The notes under the pieces were generated by a model. It saw nothing but the letters and a program-made list of their open reading frames with translations. It ran no database searches and was not told the origin of the DNA. A DNA stretch of 64,000 nucleotides from JACDAE01 sp963717195 (lineage in GTDB: Bacteria > Chloroflexota > Ktedonobacteria > Ktedonobacterales > Ktedonobacteraceae), in the NCBI GenBank assembly GCA_963717195.1, contig CAVQVR010000002.1, positions 255,612-319,611 of the forward strand, in the 5' to 3' direction. The position numbers were made by a program, and so were the translations under genes. This document shows, piece by piece, positions 36,661 through 48,554 of the stretch; positions within the stretch are counted from its first letter, which is position 1, and each line of letters begins with the position of its first letter.

Positions 36661-38281
36661 GTGGCAAAGCAACTGCTTTTTTCCGACGCCGCACGGCGGA
36701 AGATGTTCGAGGGCGTCGATATCCTGGCCCACGCCGTCGGCACCACGCTCGGCCCGACCGGCCGCAACGTGATCCTGAGCAATCGTTCGGCGGCCCGACG
36801 GTGACCAAGGACGGCGTCACGGTCTCGAAGGAGATCGAGCTGCCCGATCCGTTCGAGAACATCGGCGCCAAGCTCGTCAACGTGGTGGCGTCGAAGACGT
36901 CGGACATTGCGGGCGACGGCACCACAACCGCGACTCTTCTGGCCGCGCGATCTACCGGGAGGGGCTGAAGAGGGTCACCTCGGGCGCCAGCCCGACGGCG
37001 GTCCGCCGCGGCATCGAGAAAGCGGTCGAGACCGCCGTCGGGGAGCTGCGCGAAGATCTCGCGGCCCGTTTCCAAGAAGGAAGAGATCGCGCAGGTCGGC
37101 ACCATCTCGGCGAACAATGATCCGGACGATCGGCAAGATGCTCGCCGACGCCGTCGAACGCGTCGGCCGCGACGGCGTGATCACCGTCGAGGAAGGCAAG
37201 ACGGCGGAGACGACGCTCGAGTTCGTCGAGGGGATGCAGTTCGACAAGGGCTACCTGAGCCCCTACTTCGTCACCAGCCCAACGACGATGGAGGTCATCT
37301 TCGAGGACGCGCTGATTCTCCTCCACGAGAAGAAGATCAGCAGCCTTCGCGAGATGGTCCCGCTGCTCGAGAAGGTCGCGCAGTCGGGCAAGCCGCTGCT
37401 GATCGTCGCCGAGGACGTCGAGGGCGAAGCGCTGGCCACCCTGGTCGTGAACAAGCTCCGCGGCGTTCTGAACATCTGCGCGGTGAAGGCCCCGGGTTTC
37501 GGCGATCGCCGCAAGGCGATGCTCGGGGACATGGCGATCCTGACGGGCGGCACCGTGATCAGCGAAGACCTCGGCCTGAAGCTCGAGAACCTCCAGCTCA
37601 CCCAGCTCGGCAAGGTCAAGCAGGTCAAGGTGAACAAGGACAGCACCACCCTGATCCAAGGGGCCGGCAAGAAGGCCGACATCCAGAAGCGGATCGACGC
37701 AGCTCCGCCGCCAGATCGAGGAGACCGAGAGCGAGTACGACAAGGAGAAGTTCCAGGAGCGTCTGGCCAAGCTCTCCGGCGGCGTGGCCCTGATCCACGT
37801 GGAGCGGCGACCGAGGCCGCGATGAAGGAGACCAAGGCCCGCGTCGAGGATGCGCTGCACGCCACCCGCGCGGCGGCCGAGGAAGGGATCGTTCCCGGCG
37901 GCGGCGTCGCGCTGCTCCGGGTCATCCCGGCGGTCCAGAAATTGCACGACGGCCTGTCGGGCGACGAGACGGCTGGGCGCGTCGATCGTGCTGCGGGCCC
38001 TCGAGGAGCCGATCCGTCACATCGCGGCCAACTCGGGCCATGATGGCGGGGTGGTCGCCGACGAGGTCAAGTCGCGCGAGGGCGCGGTCGGCTTCAACGC
38101 CAACACCGGCGAGTACGTCGACATGTTCGAGGCCGGCATCGTCGACCCGACCAAGGTCACGCGCTCGGCCCTGCAGAACGCGGCGTCGATCGCCGCACTG
38201 ATGCTCACGACCGAGGCGATGATCACGAACATCAAGGAGGATGAAGAGAAGGGGGCCCGCGTCGAGGGATCGGTGAGATAA
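36661..38281 (+). CDS. groEL: chaperonin GroEL, copy 2, without the GGM tail; several indels
   Basis: GTG at 36661 after GAGGAGA begins AKQLLFSDAARRKMFEGVD. Frames change near 36785, 36950, 37075, 37118, 37708, 37800 and 37975; the middle (37130-37700) is open and clearly GroEL (DNA for EGMQFDKGYLSPYF, GFGDRRKAMLGD). DGDGTTTAT is kept. The C-terminus ends EEKGARVEGSVR, with no Gly-Met tail, so this copy may differ in substrate handling. Planctomycetes often carry several groEL genes. Confidence 0.85.
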
Positions 38282-38613
38282 GCCAGCCGTCCCGCGGGGG
38301 GGGGCTTTGACGACTTCTTCAACACTCGATTGGAGGGGGAGTCAGGGCCCACCCTCTGCGGTCTCCTGCCCCCTCGCCGCCGAGCGGGGAGACGCCGGAA
38401 TGTTCGCCTCCAACGCCCGCCGCGCCCGTCCAACGTCCCGAAAATTCACTTCGCCGATTTTTCGATCTTATTATTGAACAGGATCATTTCTCTTCCTTAT
38501 TACCTGGGGAGGCTGGTTAACGCCGTTGCGGTGTCGCGTGAGAGCACTCATGATAAGATGGAGCTGAGCGTTGAACGCCGCCCGGAAGAATTACCAGTTG
38601 AGACGCCATGCCG
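38282..38613 (+). other. groEL2-dnaJ gap
   Basis: 332 bases, locally AT-richer (38440-38510) than the genes around it. It probably holds the dnaJ promoter. I found no complete CIRCE element; only a partial GAGCACTC half-site at 38550. No gene is supported. Confidence 0.4.
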
Positions 38614-39853
38614 ATGGCCACCAAGCGTGATTATTACGAAGTCCTTGGGGTCAAACGTGATGCAGACTGCCGACGAGATCAAGAAAGCCTATCGGCAACT
38701 GGCCCTGAAGAATCATCCCGACAAGAACCCGGGCGACCCCGAGGCGGAGCAGCGGTTCAAGGAAGGGGCCGAGGCGTACGAGGTGCTCTCGGATCAGGCG
38801 CAAGCGGCAGCGCTACGACCGGTACGGCCACGCCGGCCTCGAAGGCGCGGGGGTCCACGACTTCCGCAACGCCGAGGACATCATGTCGGCGTTCGGCGAC
38901 ATCTTCGGCGGCGGCCTGTTCGGCGACTTGTTCGGCCAGCGCCGCCGCGGCCCGCGGCCGGGCCAGGACCTTGATCTGAAGCTGGAGATCGAGCTCCAGG
39001 AGGCCGCGCGGGGCGCGACCAAGTCGATCGACATCAACCGCCAGGAGTACTGCGCCGAGTGCAACGGTACCGGCGCCGCGAAGGGGACCGTCGCGACCAC
39101 CTGCAACTACTGCGGCGGCCAGGGCCAGGTCGTCCAGTCGCGCGGATTCTTCCAGGTCGCGACCACCTGCCCGGCCTGCGGCGGCGAAGGGGTCCGGGTC
39201 ACCGACCCATGCACCGGCTGCCGGGGCACGGGTCGAGTCCCGACGCCCGCCCACCTCAAGGTCGACATCCCGCCCGGGGTCGAGAGCGGAATGCTGGCTC
39301 CAGCTCCGCGGCCAGGGCGAGCCCGGCGATCCCGGCGCCCCGCGGGGAAACCTACGGATCCAGATTCAGGTCCGCAAGCACACGTTCTTCGAGCGGAACC
39401 GCAACGACCTGATCTGCCAGGTCCCGATCAGCTTCCCGCAGGCCGCTCTCGGCGGCGAGATCGAGGTCCCCACTCTCGACGGCCCCGACCGGCTCCATGT
39501 TCCCCGCGGAACGCAGAGCGGCGACGTCCTCCGGCTCAAGGGACGCGGGATGCCCGACATCGGCGGCCGTGGCCGGGGCGACGAGCTGGTCGAGGTCATC
39601 GTCGAGACCCCACGCACTCTGACGCGCCCGCCAGGAGGAGCTGCTCCGCGAGCTGGCCGAGATCGACCACGAAGACGTGAGCCCGAAACGGAAGAGCTTC
39701 TTCGAGAAACTTCGCGACTATTTCACCGAGGAGGCCGAGCGAGCCGGGCTCGGCGTGAACGCATCCGACGCCGGACGCTCGCGTCGCCGGTCGAGTCGGC
39801 CGACGACCGTCGAGACGCGCTGCGGATCGGCCCGGAACGGGAGATACCGATGA
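38614..39853 (+). CDS. dnaJ: chaperone DnaJ, type I, with frameshifts
   Basis: ATG 38614 (an ATG at 38608 is also possible). The J domain reads KRDYYEVLGVKRDA, breaks near 38665, then ADEIKKAYRQLALKNHPDKNPGD with the HPD motif. A second break near 38800 leads to the Gly/Phe region. Four zinc motifs are intact: CAECNGTG, CNYCGGQG, CPACGGEG and CTGCRGTG. Further breaks lie near 39293 and 39628. The end reads KRKSFFEKLRDYFTEE and stops at TGA 39851-39853, overlapping the grpE start as ATGA. DnaJ stimulates DnaK ATPase; dnaK is not in the window. Confidence 0.85.
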
Positions 39854-40474
39854 GCGAGACCACCGACGACAGACGGGAATCCGGACGATGAACGACAAGG
39901 CGGCTGATCCCAACGGCTCGCAACGGCGGTCACGGACGAGATCTGCGCAGGCCGTCAGAAGCAACGAGACGAATATCTCGACCAGCTCCAGCGCACCCGC
40001 GCCGAGTTCGCCAACTACCAGAAGCGGGTCGAAGACCCAGGCCGACGCCGATCGGCTCTACGCGGTCGGCACCTTGGCCCGCGACCTGCTCGACGGACTC
40101 GACAACCTCCAGCGCGCCACCGAACGCGCCTGCGGGCCTCGGCCGCGGCGGGGATCGCCGAGGGGCTCGAGATGGTCCACAAACAACTGCTCGCGACGCT
40201 GGCCAAACATGGCGTCGAGCCGATCGACGCGCTCGGCAGGCCGTTCGATCCCAACCAGCACGAGGCGATGGTCCAGCAACCCGACGCCGAACACCCCGAG
40301 GGGACCGTCGTCGCCGAGCTCGAGCAAGGGCTACAGGATCCACGACCGCGTGCTCCGGCCCAGCAAGGTCGCCGTCTCGATCGCGCCGACCGTACCACGT
40401 CCGAAACGCGGCGGCGAGGTCCTCGTGATCGATCAAGCCCCGCTCTTCGTCACCGCCCTGGAGTGCTACTCTGA
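39850..40474 (+). CDS. grpE: nucleotide-exchange factor GrpE, frameshifted
   Basis: ATG 39850 overlaps the dnaJ stop. Pieces in different frames give RDEYLDQLQRTRAEFANYQKR (coiled coil), RDLLDGLDNLQRATERA, GLEMVHKQLLATLAKHGVEPID, GRPFDPNQHEAMVQQPD and VLRPSKVAVSIAP, the GrpE order. At least four indels are needed. The end is uncertain (a stop at 40428 or 40474). GrpE releases ADP from DnaK. Confidence 0.8.
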
Positions 40475-40485
40475 AGGGTCTACGC

Positions 40486-40828
40486 ATGCCAACTTACGAC
40501 TACATCTGCGATCGGCTGTAAGCACGAGTTCGAGGCCTTCGAATCGATCAAGGCCGACCCCCAGACCGATCTGCCCCGAGTGCCCGAGCCCAAGCTCCGC
40601 CGCAAGATCGGCGCGGGGGCCGCGATCCTGTTCAAGGGGTCGGGCTTCTACCAGACCGACTACCGGAGCGAATCCTACAAGAAAGGGGCCGAGGCCGACA
40701 AGCCCGCCGCGCCAGCAAGCCGGCCGAGTCGAATCGTCATCGTCCGCCACGACATCGCCGTCGCCGAGCCCCTCCAAGCCCGAGTGCGCCCGAAGCTCGT
40801 CCACGACGGGAACGGGACCGGTTCATGA
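40486..40828 (+). CDS. FmdB-type zinc-ribbon protein, frameshifted
   Basis: ATG 40486 begins MPTYDYICD, then a stop arises from a missing base. The other frames continue CKHEFEAFESIKAD and CPECPSP (second Cys pair), then LRRKIGAGAAILFKGSGFYQTDYRSESYKK, which is the standard FmdB/CxxC-CxxC-SSSS sequence. About 110 residues. Its stop overlaps the yacG start (ATGA at 40825). Function in regulation is assumed for the family but little tested. Confidence 0.82.
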
Positions 40829-41040
40829 TCCAGGGACGCTGCCCGATCTGCGCGAAGCCGTTCGAGATCGCCGCGCTGGCCGACCTGCCAAGCTTTCCCT
40901 TCTGCTCCGAACGTTGCCGGCTGATCGACCTCGGGCGCTGGATCGACGGGGCGTACGCCATCCCCGGCCAGGACGGCCCGCAACCGGACGAGCTGCGTGA
41001 CCGAGACGAGCGGAGAGGACGCGAGGATGGGGAGTCCTAG
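40825..41040 (+). CDS. yacG: DNA gyrase inhibitor YacG (zinc-binding, DUF329)
   Basis: 71 residues, unbroken. Zinc ligands C6 and C9 (CPICAKPF) and C27 and C31 (FCSERCRLIDLGRW) match YacG. In E. coli it binds GyrB and blocks DNA binding. It ends the chaperone-fmdB-yacG run. Confidence 0.9.
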   Translation: MIQGRCPICAKPFEIAALADLPSFPFCSERCRLIDLGRWIDGAYAIPGQDGPQPDELRDRDERRGREDGES

Positions 41041-41096
41041 CGATCGATCGCAGAGGACATCGGCCGACGCGTGTCCCGGCGAATCGATGTCGACGT

Positions 41097-42316
41097 TCAG
41101 GACAGCCGGCGGTCGGCGATCTGAACGAGCCGGCGACGGGGAGGCCGTGGGGGCAGGCGGCCTCGGCGGCGGCGAGGTCGGCCATCGGCCAGGTCGCGAG
41201 CTTCGGGCGGGAGGGCCTGGTAGAGGGCGCGGGCCTGCTCGCGCTTGCCGTAGACCTCGTAGTAGCGGAGGTAGCGGAGCACGGTCGCGACGGGGACGCC
41301 CTTGGCGGCGGTCTCGCAGAGGTGGCCGCAGCCGTGGCAGTAGAGGTGGGCCGTCGCCTGCCGGTGCTCCTCGAGGAGCCGCGGCTTCCTCGGGGTCAGC
41401 GGGTCGCGGCTGGCGGCCGATGTTCTCGCGGAGCTCGTCGAGGTTGGTCATCTCGCTGACGACGACCTGCATCCGTTCGTCGGTAAGACGGTCTTGATCG
41501 CGCGACTTCCTTCTTGAAGCCCTTCGCCGACGAACTCGTTGGTCTTGGGCGCGATCTCGGCTTCCTTGAAGCTGGCCGGCGCCCCCCTGGGTCTTCATCG
41601 CGACGATGCCGAGGTTGGCCTTCGAGGCCTTGTCGACGGCGCGGCTGGACCTCGTCGTCGTCCGTCGGTCGCGGAAGTTGTACTTGATCATGATCTGGTC
41701 GAGCCAGCCGCACCTCGGCGGCGGCCTCGAGGATCTCGGGGAGCCGGCCGTCGTGGCAGCTCAGGCCGCAGAACCGGATCTTGCCCGACTTCTTCATCCC
41801 CTCGAACGCCGCCTTGACGCTCGGCGTCGCGGAGCAGCGGCGATCTCGCTTGCCGGTGATCCCGTGGATGTAGTAGCAGTCGACGTAGTCGGTCGGAGCC
41901 GTTCCAGGCTGGCGTTCAGGTGGTCTCGAAGACCTTGGCCGCCTCGGCCGCCTGGCCTTGCGGTGGCCCTGCGTTCTTGGTGACGAGGTAGACGTCCTTG
42001 CGCTTGCCGGTCCGTTCCAGGACCTCGCCGATGGTCTTCTCGGCGACTTGCCGTTCTCGTAGCCTCCGAGGTGTCGATGTAGCGGACGCCGGCGGCGAGC
42101 ACGGCTGGACGAAGCTCGGGTCGACGGCCCAGCTTGTCCCCATGCCGAGCTTGGTGACCTTCTGGCCGGTCTTGCCGAGCGTGACGAGGGGAACGTCGGT
42201 GCCGCGGCTCGGCCGCGGCCAGGTCGGTCGAGGCGATCGCCGCCGCCGCCCGTCGCCGCGGCCGTCTTGAGGAAACGCCGCCGGTTGCCGCCGCAAGTGC
42301 CGCGGGACCCTTCCAT
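41097..42316 (-). CDS. Tat-exported aldo/keto reductase, heavily frameshifted
   Basis: The start at 42316 gives a twin-arginine signal (NRRRFLKTAAATGG). Pieces then read LGKTGQKVTKLGMGTSW, GVRYIDTSE, YENGKSE-like, DVYLVTKN, LERLRTDYVDCYYIHG, GKIRFCGLSCHDG and IMIKYNFRD, which is the aldo/keto reductase order. The C-terminal helical part ends VLRYLRYYEVYGKREQARALY and QIADRRLS. Ten or so indels are needed. The enzyme would reduce carbonyls with NADPH; export by Tat is common for planctomycete relatives. Substrate unknown. Confidence 0.78.
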
Positions 42317-42660
42317 CGTGACCACCTCTCCGGAGATAACGTTGCCGCGAACCCGGGCGATGCGCCGACTCTCCGCGGCGGTGCGGACCACCGCAGAGTC
42401 GGCCGTTATTCTGACCACCCACGGGGATGGTCAACAAGGTTTCGATAATTTGTCGACCGTCCGGATTCTTCGGCATCGTGACCGCGTCGAGAAACCGCGG
42501 GAGACAGCGAGGCCGGGGCCGACACCTCGTTGGTCGCTGGCGCCGGCCCCGTGGGGCGTGTCATGATCGGGTCGCCAGCTGCTCGGTCGTCCCTCGGCGG
42601 CACGATTCCGGCGTCGTCGGGGGCAGTTCACCGGATCGGCAGCGGCGGCAGTCGCTCGGC

Positions 42661-44967
42661 TCACGTCACTCTGAGCCGGCCGCGTCGGCGCCGGGCGCAG
42701 GCCCGGGCGGGCCGAGGCTGGCGGGACGTGATCGGGACGCTCGTCGGCTCTGCGGCCGGCCGGGCATTCGCTGCGAGAGCATCGGCGGCTCTCTCGCGCC
42801 GGGGACCATCGGCGGGAACGGGCGTCGGCGGCGGTCCGAGCGGTCCGGCGGGGACGGCAGCATCGGCCGGACCGTGTGCCGGGGTGGCGTCGGGCGGCGG
42901 GCTGCGGCGGCACCGGGTCGGGCGCCGGGCCGTTGATCGGCTCGGGTGCGTAGGTGCCGTCGAGCGGGATCGGGAACTGGCGGTGCGCGGCCTGCTGGTC
43001 GCGGGCCTGGATGTACGCCTTCCGCGGGTGCGGGCCTTCGGCCACCGCGATGTTGTCGTAGGCCAGCAGGGTCCCCTTGGCCTCCTCGAGGGCGACGATC
43101 GAGATGTTGTAGCTCGTCTTGAACTGGGCCTCCTGGGCGACCGCGCTGGCGTACTGGCTGACGGCGTCGAGGTAGCGGTCGATCGTGATCCGGCCTTCCT
43201 CGTAGAACGCCCGCTGGGCCTCGAGCCGCTGGGCCGCGGCGGCCCGGAGCCGCTGGGCGGTCTTGAACTGCTTGTAGTTGGCGTCGACTTCGAGGAAGAA
43301 CCGGGCCAGCGAGTGGGTCGTCTGGTGGACGATCTGCTGGAGGAACGCCCGCTGGCGGAGCAGGGCGTACTGCGCACTGGCGGGCGTTGGCCAGCGGGCG
43401 CCGCAAGCCGAGCGGCATCTGGAAGGTAGGCCGATCTGCCACTGGCTGAAGTCGTTGTAGATGCCCGGGGTGCGTGTTCAGGCCGGCGGCGCGCTGCTGG
43501 CTCGAGATCAGCGGGTCGATCGCCTGTGATCGACTGCCCCGGTCATCGACCGCCTCGGACGTGGTCGAGCGTGTGGCCGAGGCCGTTGAACTGGTAGAGG
43601 GCGTTCAGGTTCAACTGCGGGCAGGAGCTGGTTCCGGGCGATCAGGAGCTGAAGCTCGGCGACGCGGACGAGGAGCTGCTGCTGGACGATGTCGGGCTGG
43701 AACGCGAGCATCTGGGCCAGGCTGGCCTCCCAGTCGGGCTCGAGCCGGGCCTCGGTCGGGGCGGTCACGGGGACGATCCGGCGGTTGTCGGCCGGGGGCA
43801 GGCCGAGGATGTTGCGGAGCTGCCGCTCGGTCGTGATCACGTCGGAGGTCTTGGTGACCAGGTCGAGCTTGAACTGTTCGAGCCGCTGCTGCGGCCTCGG
43901 CGACGTCGGCCGACGGTGCCGCGGCCGACTTCCAGCTCGGCCTGCTCGCGCTTGAGGATCTCCTCGGCCGAGCTCGACCGCCTTCTCGCTGCTCCAGAGC
44001 TGGACGTGCTGCTGGGCGAGGCTCCAGTATTGCTGCTCGATCGAGCGGACGTGGGCCATGACCTCGGCCTTGAACCGCCAGACGGAGGCGTCGGCGTTGA
44101 GCCGGGCGATCACGATCGGCGGCCCGGTTGGCCTCGAGGCCGACCGGCGGGCGGTTGGCCGCCCGCCAGCGGGGCGCTGCCGAGCAACGGCTGGGTCAGA
44201 GCTGAAGCTGGATGTTGGTCGTGTAGGCCGACGGGGTGACGTTGGTCGGGCTGTTCGAGTAGAGGTAGTTGATGTTATGCGTCACGCCGAGCAAGGCACC
44301 GGTGGCCGTCCGCTTCTGAAGGCCGGACTGGAAGGTGGCGGTGTCCTGGTCGAAGATGAGCGGGAACCTGGGCCCGGCGAGGAAGGTGCCGGCCGAGATC
44401 GCGTTGTTGAACGGGGCGACGCTGTGGCCCCAGAGCATGCTGGTGGTGAAGTTGGTGTCGAAGATCGAGAGCGCCTGGCGATCTGGGTCTCCTGGATCGC
44501 GGGGTCGTAGACCGTCTGGAGCGGTGCCCGCACCGAGGGCGCTGGCGATGCCCGCCCCGGCCCCGGTGTTCAAGGGCGTCGGCTCGAAGCCGCCGACCGG
44601 GATGCCCTGGGCACCGAGCGAGATCACGCGGACGACCTCGGAGTTATCGAGGCCGATCCGGATCGCGTCCTGGAGCGTGAGCTGCCAGATCTCCTGCGCC
44701 TCGGGGTCGTTGGTGGTCCGGGGCTTGGCGACCTTGGGCATGGGCGTCGGGCAGATGCTGCTGATGAAGCTGGGCCTGCTTGACCTCCTTGTCCTCCTCG
44801 GCGATCGTCCCCAGTGCTTCGTGGGGCACGTCCTTCGACTGGTCGATGTAGGGCAGCCGCTGGCAGCCGGCAGAGGCCGCCCAGGCCACCACCACCGCCG
44901 CCCGAGTCAACCGTTTCGTGAGAAAGGTCAATCGCATGGCCAGGCCGTCCTTGACTAAGATCGCCAT
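42661..44967 (-). CDS. TolC-like outer-membrane efflux lipoprotein, frameshifted
   Basis: The N-terminus (ATG 44967, or 44937) has a lipobox (AWAASAGC). The body reads WQLTLQDAIRIGLDNSEVVRV, FDTNFTTSMLW, NINYLYSNS, SIEQQYWSLAQQHVQLW, QLRNILGLPPADNRRIVP, QPDIVQQQLLVRVAELQLLIARNQLLP and SYNISIVALEEAKGTLLAYDN: the two outer-membrane efflux repeats of TolC proteins. A Pro/Ala-rich tail follows and its stop is uncertain. It forms the outer-membrane channel of a tripartite pump or type I secretion system, but no partner gene is adjacent. Confidence 0.8.
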
Positions 44968-45725
44968 GTGACGAGTGGTCCCGGGTCGGTGAGGAAGTGA
45001 AGTGCCCCGGACGGTCTGCTCCGCTCGGTCGCTCTGTCCCCACATCTCCCATCCGGTTGCGGCCGGTCGCGTCCATACGTCCCGGCCGCAGCGATCCTCG
45101 ACATCGTCGGGTGGCTCAAGTCGTCGATCTGGTACGTCTCGGTCATGGATCTGCCCGCCATGGTCTTCCCGAACGTCCCTCTCAGATCTTCTATTCTCGT
45201 CTCTTGTCTCGTATATCATTTACGGACCGTCGCGAACTGGCAGGGGTCCCCCTCCCTCATCGAGAGTCCTTCCGATCGATCTAGGAGAGTATCGGTTGTT
45301 CTGGACGTGCGTCTTGAAGCGAGCGGGCGATTTTACGGGTTTTGCGCATGCCGTCCTAGGTCAACCTGCGGAGACAGCGCGGCGCCCTGCCCTGACCCTC
45401 CCCACAACGGGTGAGAGTCAGGAAACTCTCAGGACAGCCGGAATTAAGACAGAACCGACGGAGCCCGGAAAACGCGGAGGCCTGGCCCGTCCGAATTCCC
45501 TCCTGGCCAACGGGACGAGCATCCGGGCCCTCTTCCCGGTCCTGCAATCCATATTACAAATTCTTGTCGGGCCGACTTGTGCCGTTATGATTCTGTTGCC
45601 GCCGCCGGGAGCCGGACTACGATATCCTTCGGATTACGTGTCCCCAGCGATGCCGAGGGACGGTCTGCTGTCGGACCTGGTCGTCACCGGCCGCATTTGA
45701 ACCAGAATCGAGAGAGGATCTCGCC
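44968..45725. other. intergenic region between divergent genes
   Basis: 758 bases with moderate GC and no protein I can support. It must contain the promoters of the TolC-like gene (minus) and the DUF1559 gene (plus). A small hairpin (GAGAGT...ACTCTC, 45412-45429) is the only structure I noted. Confidence 0.4.
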
Positions 45726-48285
45726 ATGAGACGAGTGGCCTTGACTGCGGGAGCGGTCCGCGGCGCGGTGCCGCTGGTGCTCGGCTGGACCCTGATCATG
45801 TTCTCCGCGGCCGCCCTACCTGCTCTGGCCGGTGACCCCAAGCCGGGGAGGGCGGCGCTCGCCCGATTTTTCCCGAGCCAGGATCTGGTCGCCTACGTTG
45901 AATTCGATGGCCTCGATGCCCATCCCGATCTCTGGCGGAAGACGGCAGCCTATCGGCTTCTGAACCAGACGACAACCGGGGCCATGCTCGAGGAAATCGT
46001 CGCTCAAGTCGCCGACCGAGCCTTGGGTTCGGAGCCCAGGCGTCCTCTGACAGGGAACGAGTGGCTTGCCCTCGTCGAGGCAGTTGCCCGCGCCGGGTTT
46101 GCCTTCGCGATCGTTCGAGCACGGATGAGCCCAGACCGAGGTGCATCGGTCTCGTGCTCCGAGGGGCGGCACGGGGTCCGTTCACGGCGCTCTCGGTAAA
46201 CTGATCGACCTCGATGCCCGTGCAGACGCGGGCTCCCGGTTGGTCGAGAAGCCAGGGGGCCGCAAGATCACCGTTGGGGGCGATGCTCGGTCGCAAGGCT
46301 CGGCGTGGTGGCTCGAAGGGGAGGACCTCGCCTTGAGCCTTGGCTCCCCGCAGGGGGTCGATCTCATGATTGAGTGCCTCGACGGCGTCCGGCCCGATGC
46401 CAGCCGCAACTCCGTTCGGGCGTCTCTGGTCGTGGCCGAGGCCTCCTTCACACCGGTCGGCCTGGCCTTCCTCGACCGCGCAGCGCCTCCCCTCTTTGCC
46501 GCAACAGGCGGTTGCCCTCGGCCTCGACCGCCTGGAGCGAATCGAATTCCGCTGGGGCTTCGAAGGGGCGGCCTTGATGTCCTTCACGCGGCTGGTCGCA
46601 CCTGCTCCACGGCGGGGTCCTGGCGCTTCTTGATCAGCCGACCTTCGATCGTCGGGGACTGCCCGCTTTGCCGTCCGGCCTTGTCGGCTTCACCGCCTTT
46701 TCGCTCACTCCCGACATATTCTACGACCGGCTTGCCGGCCTGGCCGCCGCCACCGACCCCAAGGGGCAGGCCACATTCGACGCCTTCGAGACTTCGGTGC
46801 AGCGCCAGACCGGCCTGCGGCTCCGGCAGGATATCCTCGCCCACCTCGGTCCGAGGATGGCCTACTACGTCGTGCCCACGAGGATCAATGCTCCGACCAA
46901 CGTGCTGGAGGGCCTTGCGCAGGGCCTGCGCAGGTCCCAAGGGGGACAGTCCTGATCGATCTGAAGGACGCCGCCGCCTTCGCCGAGGTCCTCGATCAAC
47001 TGGTCGCGACAGCCCAGAAGTTCCTGAAGGACCAGGCGTCCCTGCCGCCGGAAGGCCCTGCGGCCGAGATTCGCCGGCTCAAGGGGGTCGAGCATGGCTA
47101 CGTGGTGTCGGTGCCGCCGTCGCTGCTCCCGCTCCCCGCCGGCCTGCACCGACGATCCTCCTGGGAAAGCGGACCCTGATCCTCGGTACGACGCCCGCCG
47201 CCGCGCCGCGGCCCTGGCCCTTGAGGGGGGAGAGAATGGCCCTCCCGCCGGCGACCCCCTTGCCCAGGCCCTGGGTAGGAGTCCCAGCAAGATGATCTTC
47301 CTGAACGTCGCGGACACGCGGCAGTCGCTGCTCCCCGAAGCGATCGCCAATCTTCCGGCCCTGGTCCAGTTAATCGGCTCCGCGGCGACAAGGGGTATGC
47401 CGGGGGCACTCATGCGGGGCAATCCGCAGCGCATACCCGGCGACCCTGGCTTCGGGCTCAACGTCGATCCGGACACGATCCCGGAGCCCGACGAGCTTCG
47501 GCCCTTCCTCTTCCCCTCGATGCTTGCCCTCGAGGTCGACGAACAAGGCTTCCAGTTCGTCGCGCGGGGAATCCTTTCCCAGCTTCAACCCCGTGGCGCT
47601 GGCTCCCTTGGGGGTGGCCCTGCTGCTGCCGGCGGTCCAGTCGGCGCGGTCCGCGGCCCAACGATCGCAGTCGGTCAACAACCTCAAGCAGATCGGCCTT
47701 GCAATGCACAACTTCGAGTCGGTGAACAACCACCTGCCGCCCCAAGCCATCAGCGACCAGAGCGGCAAGCCGTTGTTAAGCTGGCGAGTGGCGATCCTTC
47801 CCTTCCTCGAGCAGCAGGCGTTGTTCAACGAGTTCAAGCTCGACGAGCCCTGGGACAGTCCGCATAACAAGGGGCTCCTCGAGCGGATGCCAGCGGTCTA
47901 CGCCATCCCCGGCCGCCGCCGCCGGGCCGGGCATGACTTTCTACCGGGGCTTCAGCGGCGAACGAACGCTCTTTGATCCGAAGGTCAAGCTCGGCATCGG
48001 CTTCCAGATGGTCGTTGACGGCACTTCGAACACTCTCGGCATCGTCGAGGCCAAGGAGGCCGTCCCCTGGACCAAGCCGAATGCGGAGATCGCGTTCGAT
48101 GCAACAGTCAAGCCGGGTGCGTATCGCCGATCTTGCCTTCGCTGGGCGGCCACTTCCCCGGCGGTTTCGACGCCCTTTTCCTCGACGGCTCGGTCCGATT
48201 CCTCAAGATGTCGATCAACTCTGTGACCCTGAGGGCCCTGATCACTCGCGACGGAGGAGAGGTTATCTCGACCGACTCGTTTTGA
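45726..48285 (+). CDS. large DUF1559 (SBP_bac_10) protein with a long secreted N-terminal part, frameshifted
   Basis: ATG 45726 after AGAGGA gives a signal peptide ending in PALAG. About 600 residues of unassigned sequence follow (FFPSQDLVAYVEFDGLDAHP, LTPDIFYDRLAGLAAATDP, MIFLNVADTRQSLLPE). The last third is DUF1559: ALLLPAVQSARSAAQRSQSVNNLKQIGLAMHNFESVNNHLPP, GTSNTLGIVEA, then GGFDALFLDGSVRFLKMSIN and a stop at 48283. It lacks the N-terminal prepilin helix, which is replaced by the long extracellular part. About seven indels are needed. Function of DUF1559 is not known. Confidence 0.78.
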
Positions 48286-48554
48286 GAGCGGCTTGCTCTG
48301 TCGACACGGGCTCATGGCCGGGTGGCCCGAGCGGGGCGGAATTCTCGCGCCAATGTGGCCGTAGTGAGTGTCGCCTTGTTGACATGGGCGTGCCCGCTCC
48401 GCGAGGAGTTCCTCGACCCTGATCCGCTGCCGCCTTCTTCGACAGCTCAAGATCCCGGTGAGGTGTGGCGGTCTTGCGAGGATTTGCCCAAGAGGGTTTT
48501 AGGTGCTCAGCATCTGCCGTATACGCGGCATTGAACTGGGCTCTTTTTCGCGCG

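Noticed and set aside
38520..38600. CIRCE heat-shock operator before dnaJ
   Set aside because: Only one half-site-like GAGCACTC is present; the second half does not match. The same search before groEL copy 1 gave only a GAGTGCC fragment.
45002..45700. Plus-strand frame in the gap before the DUF1559 gene
   Set aside because: Arg/Ser/Pro-rich, as random frames at high GC are, with no motif and no ribosome binding site.
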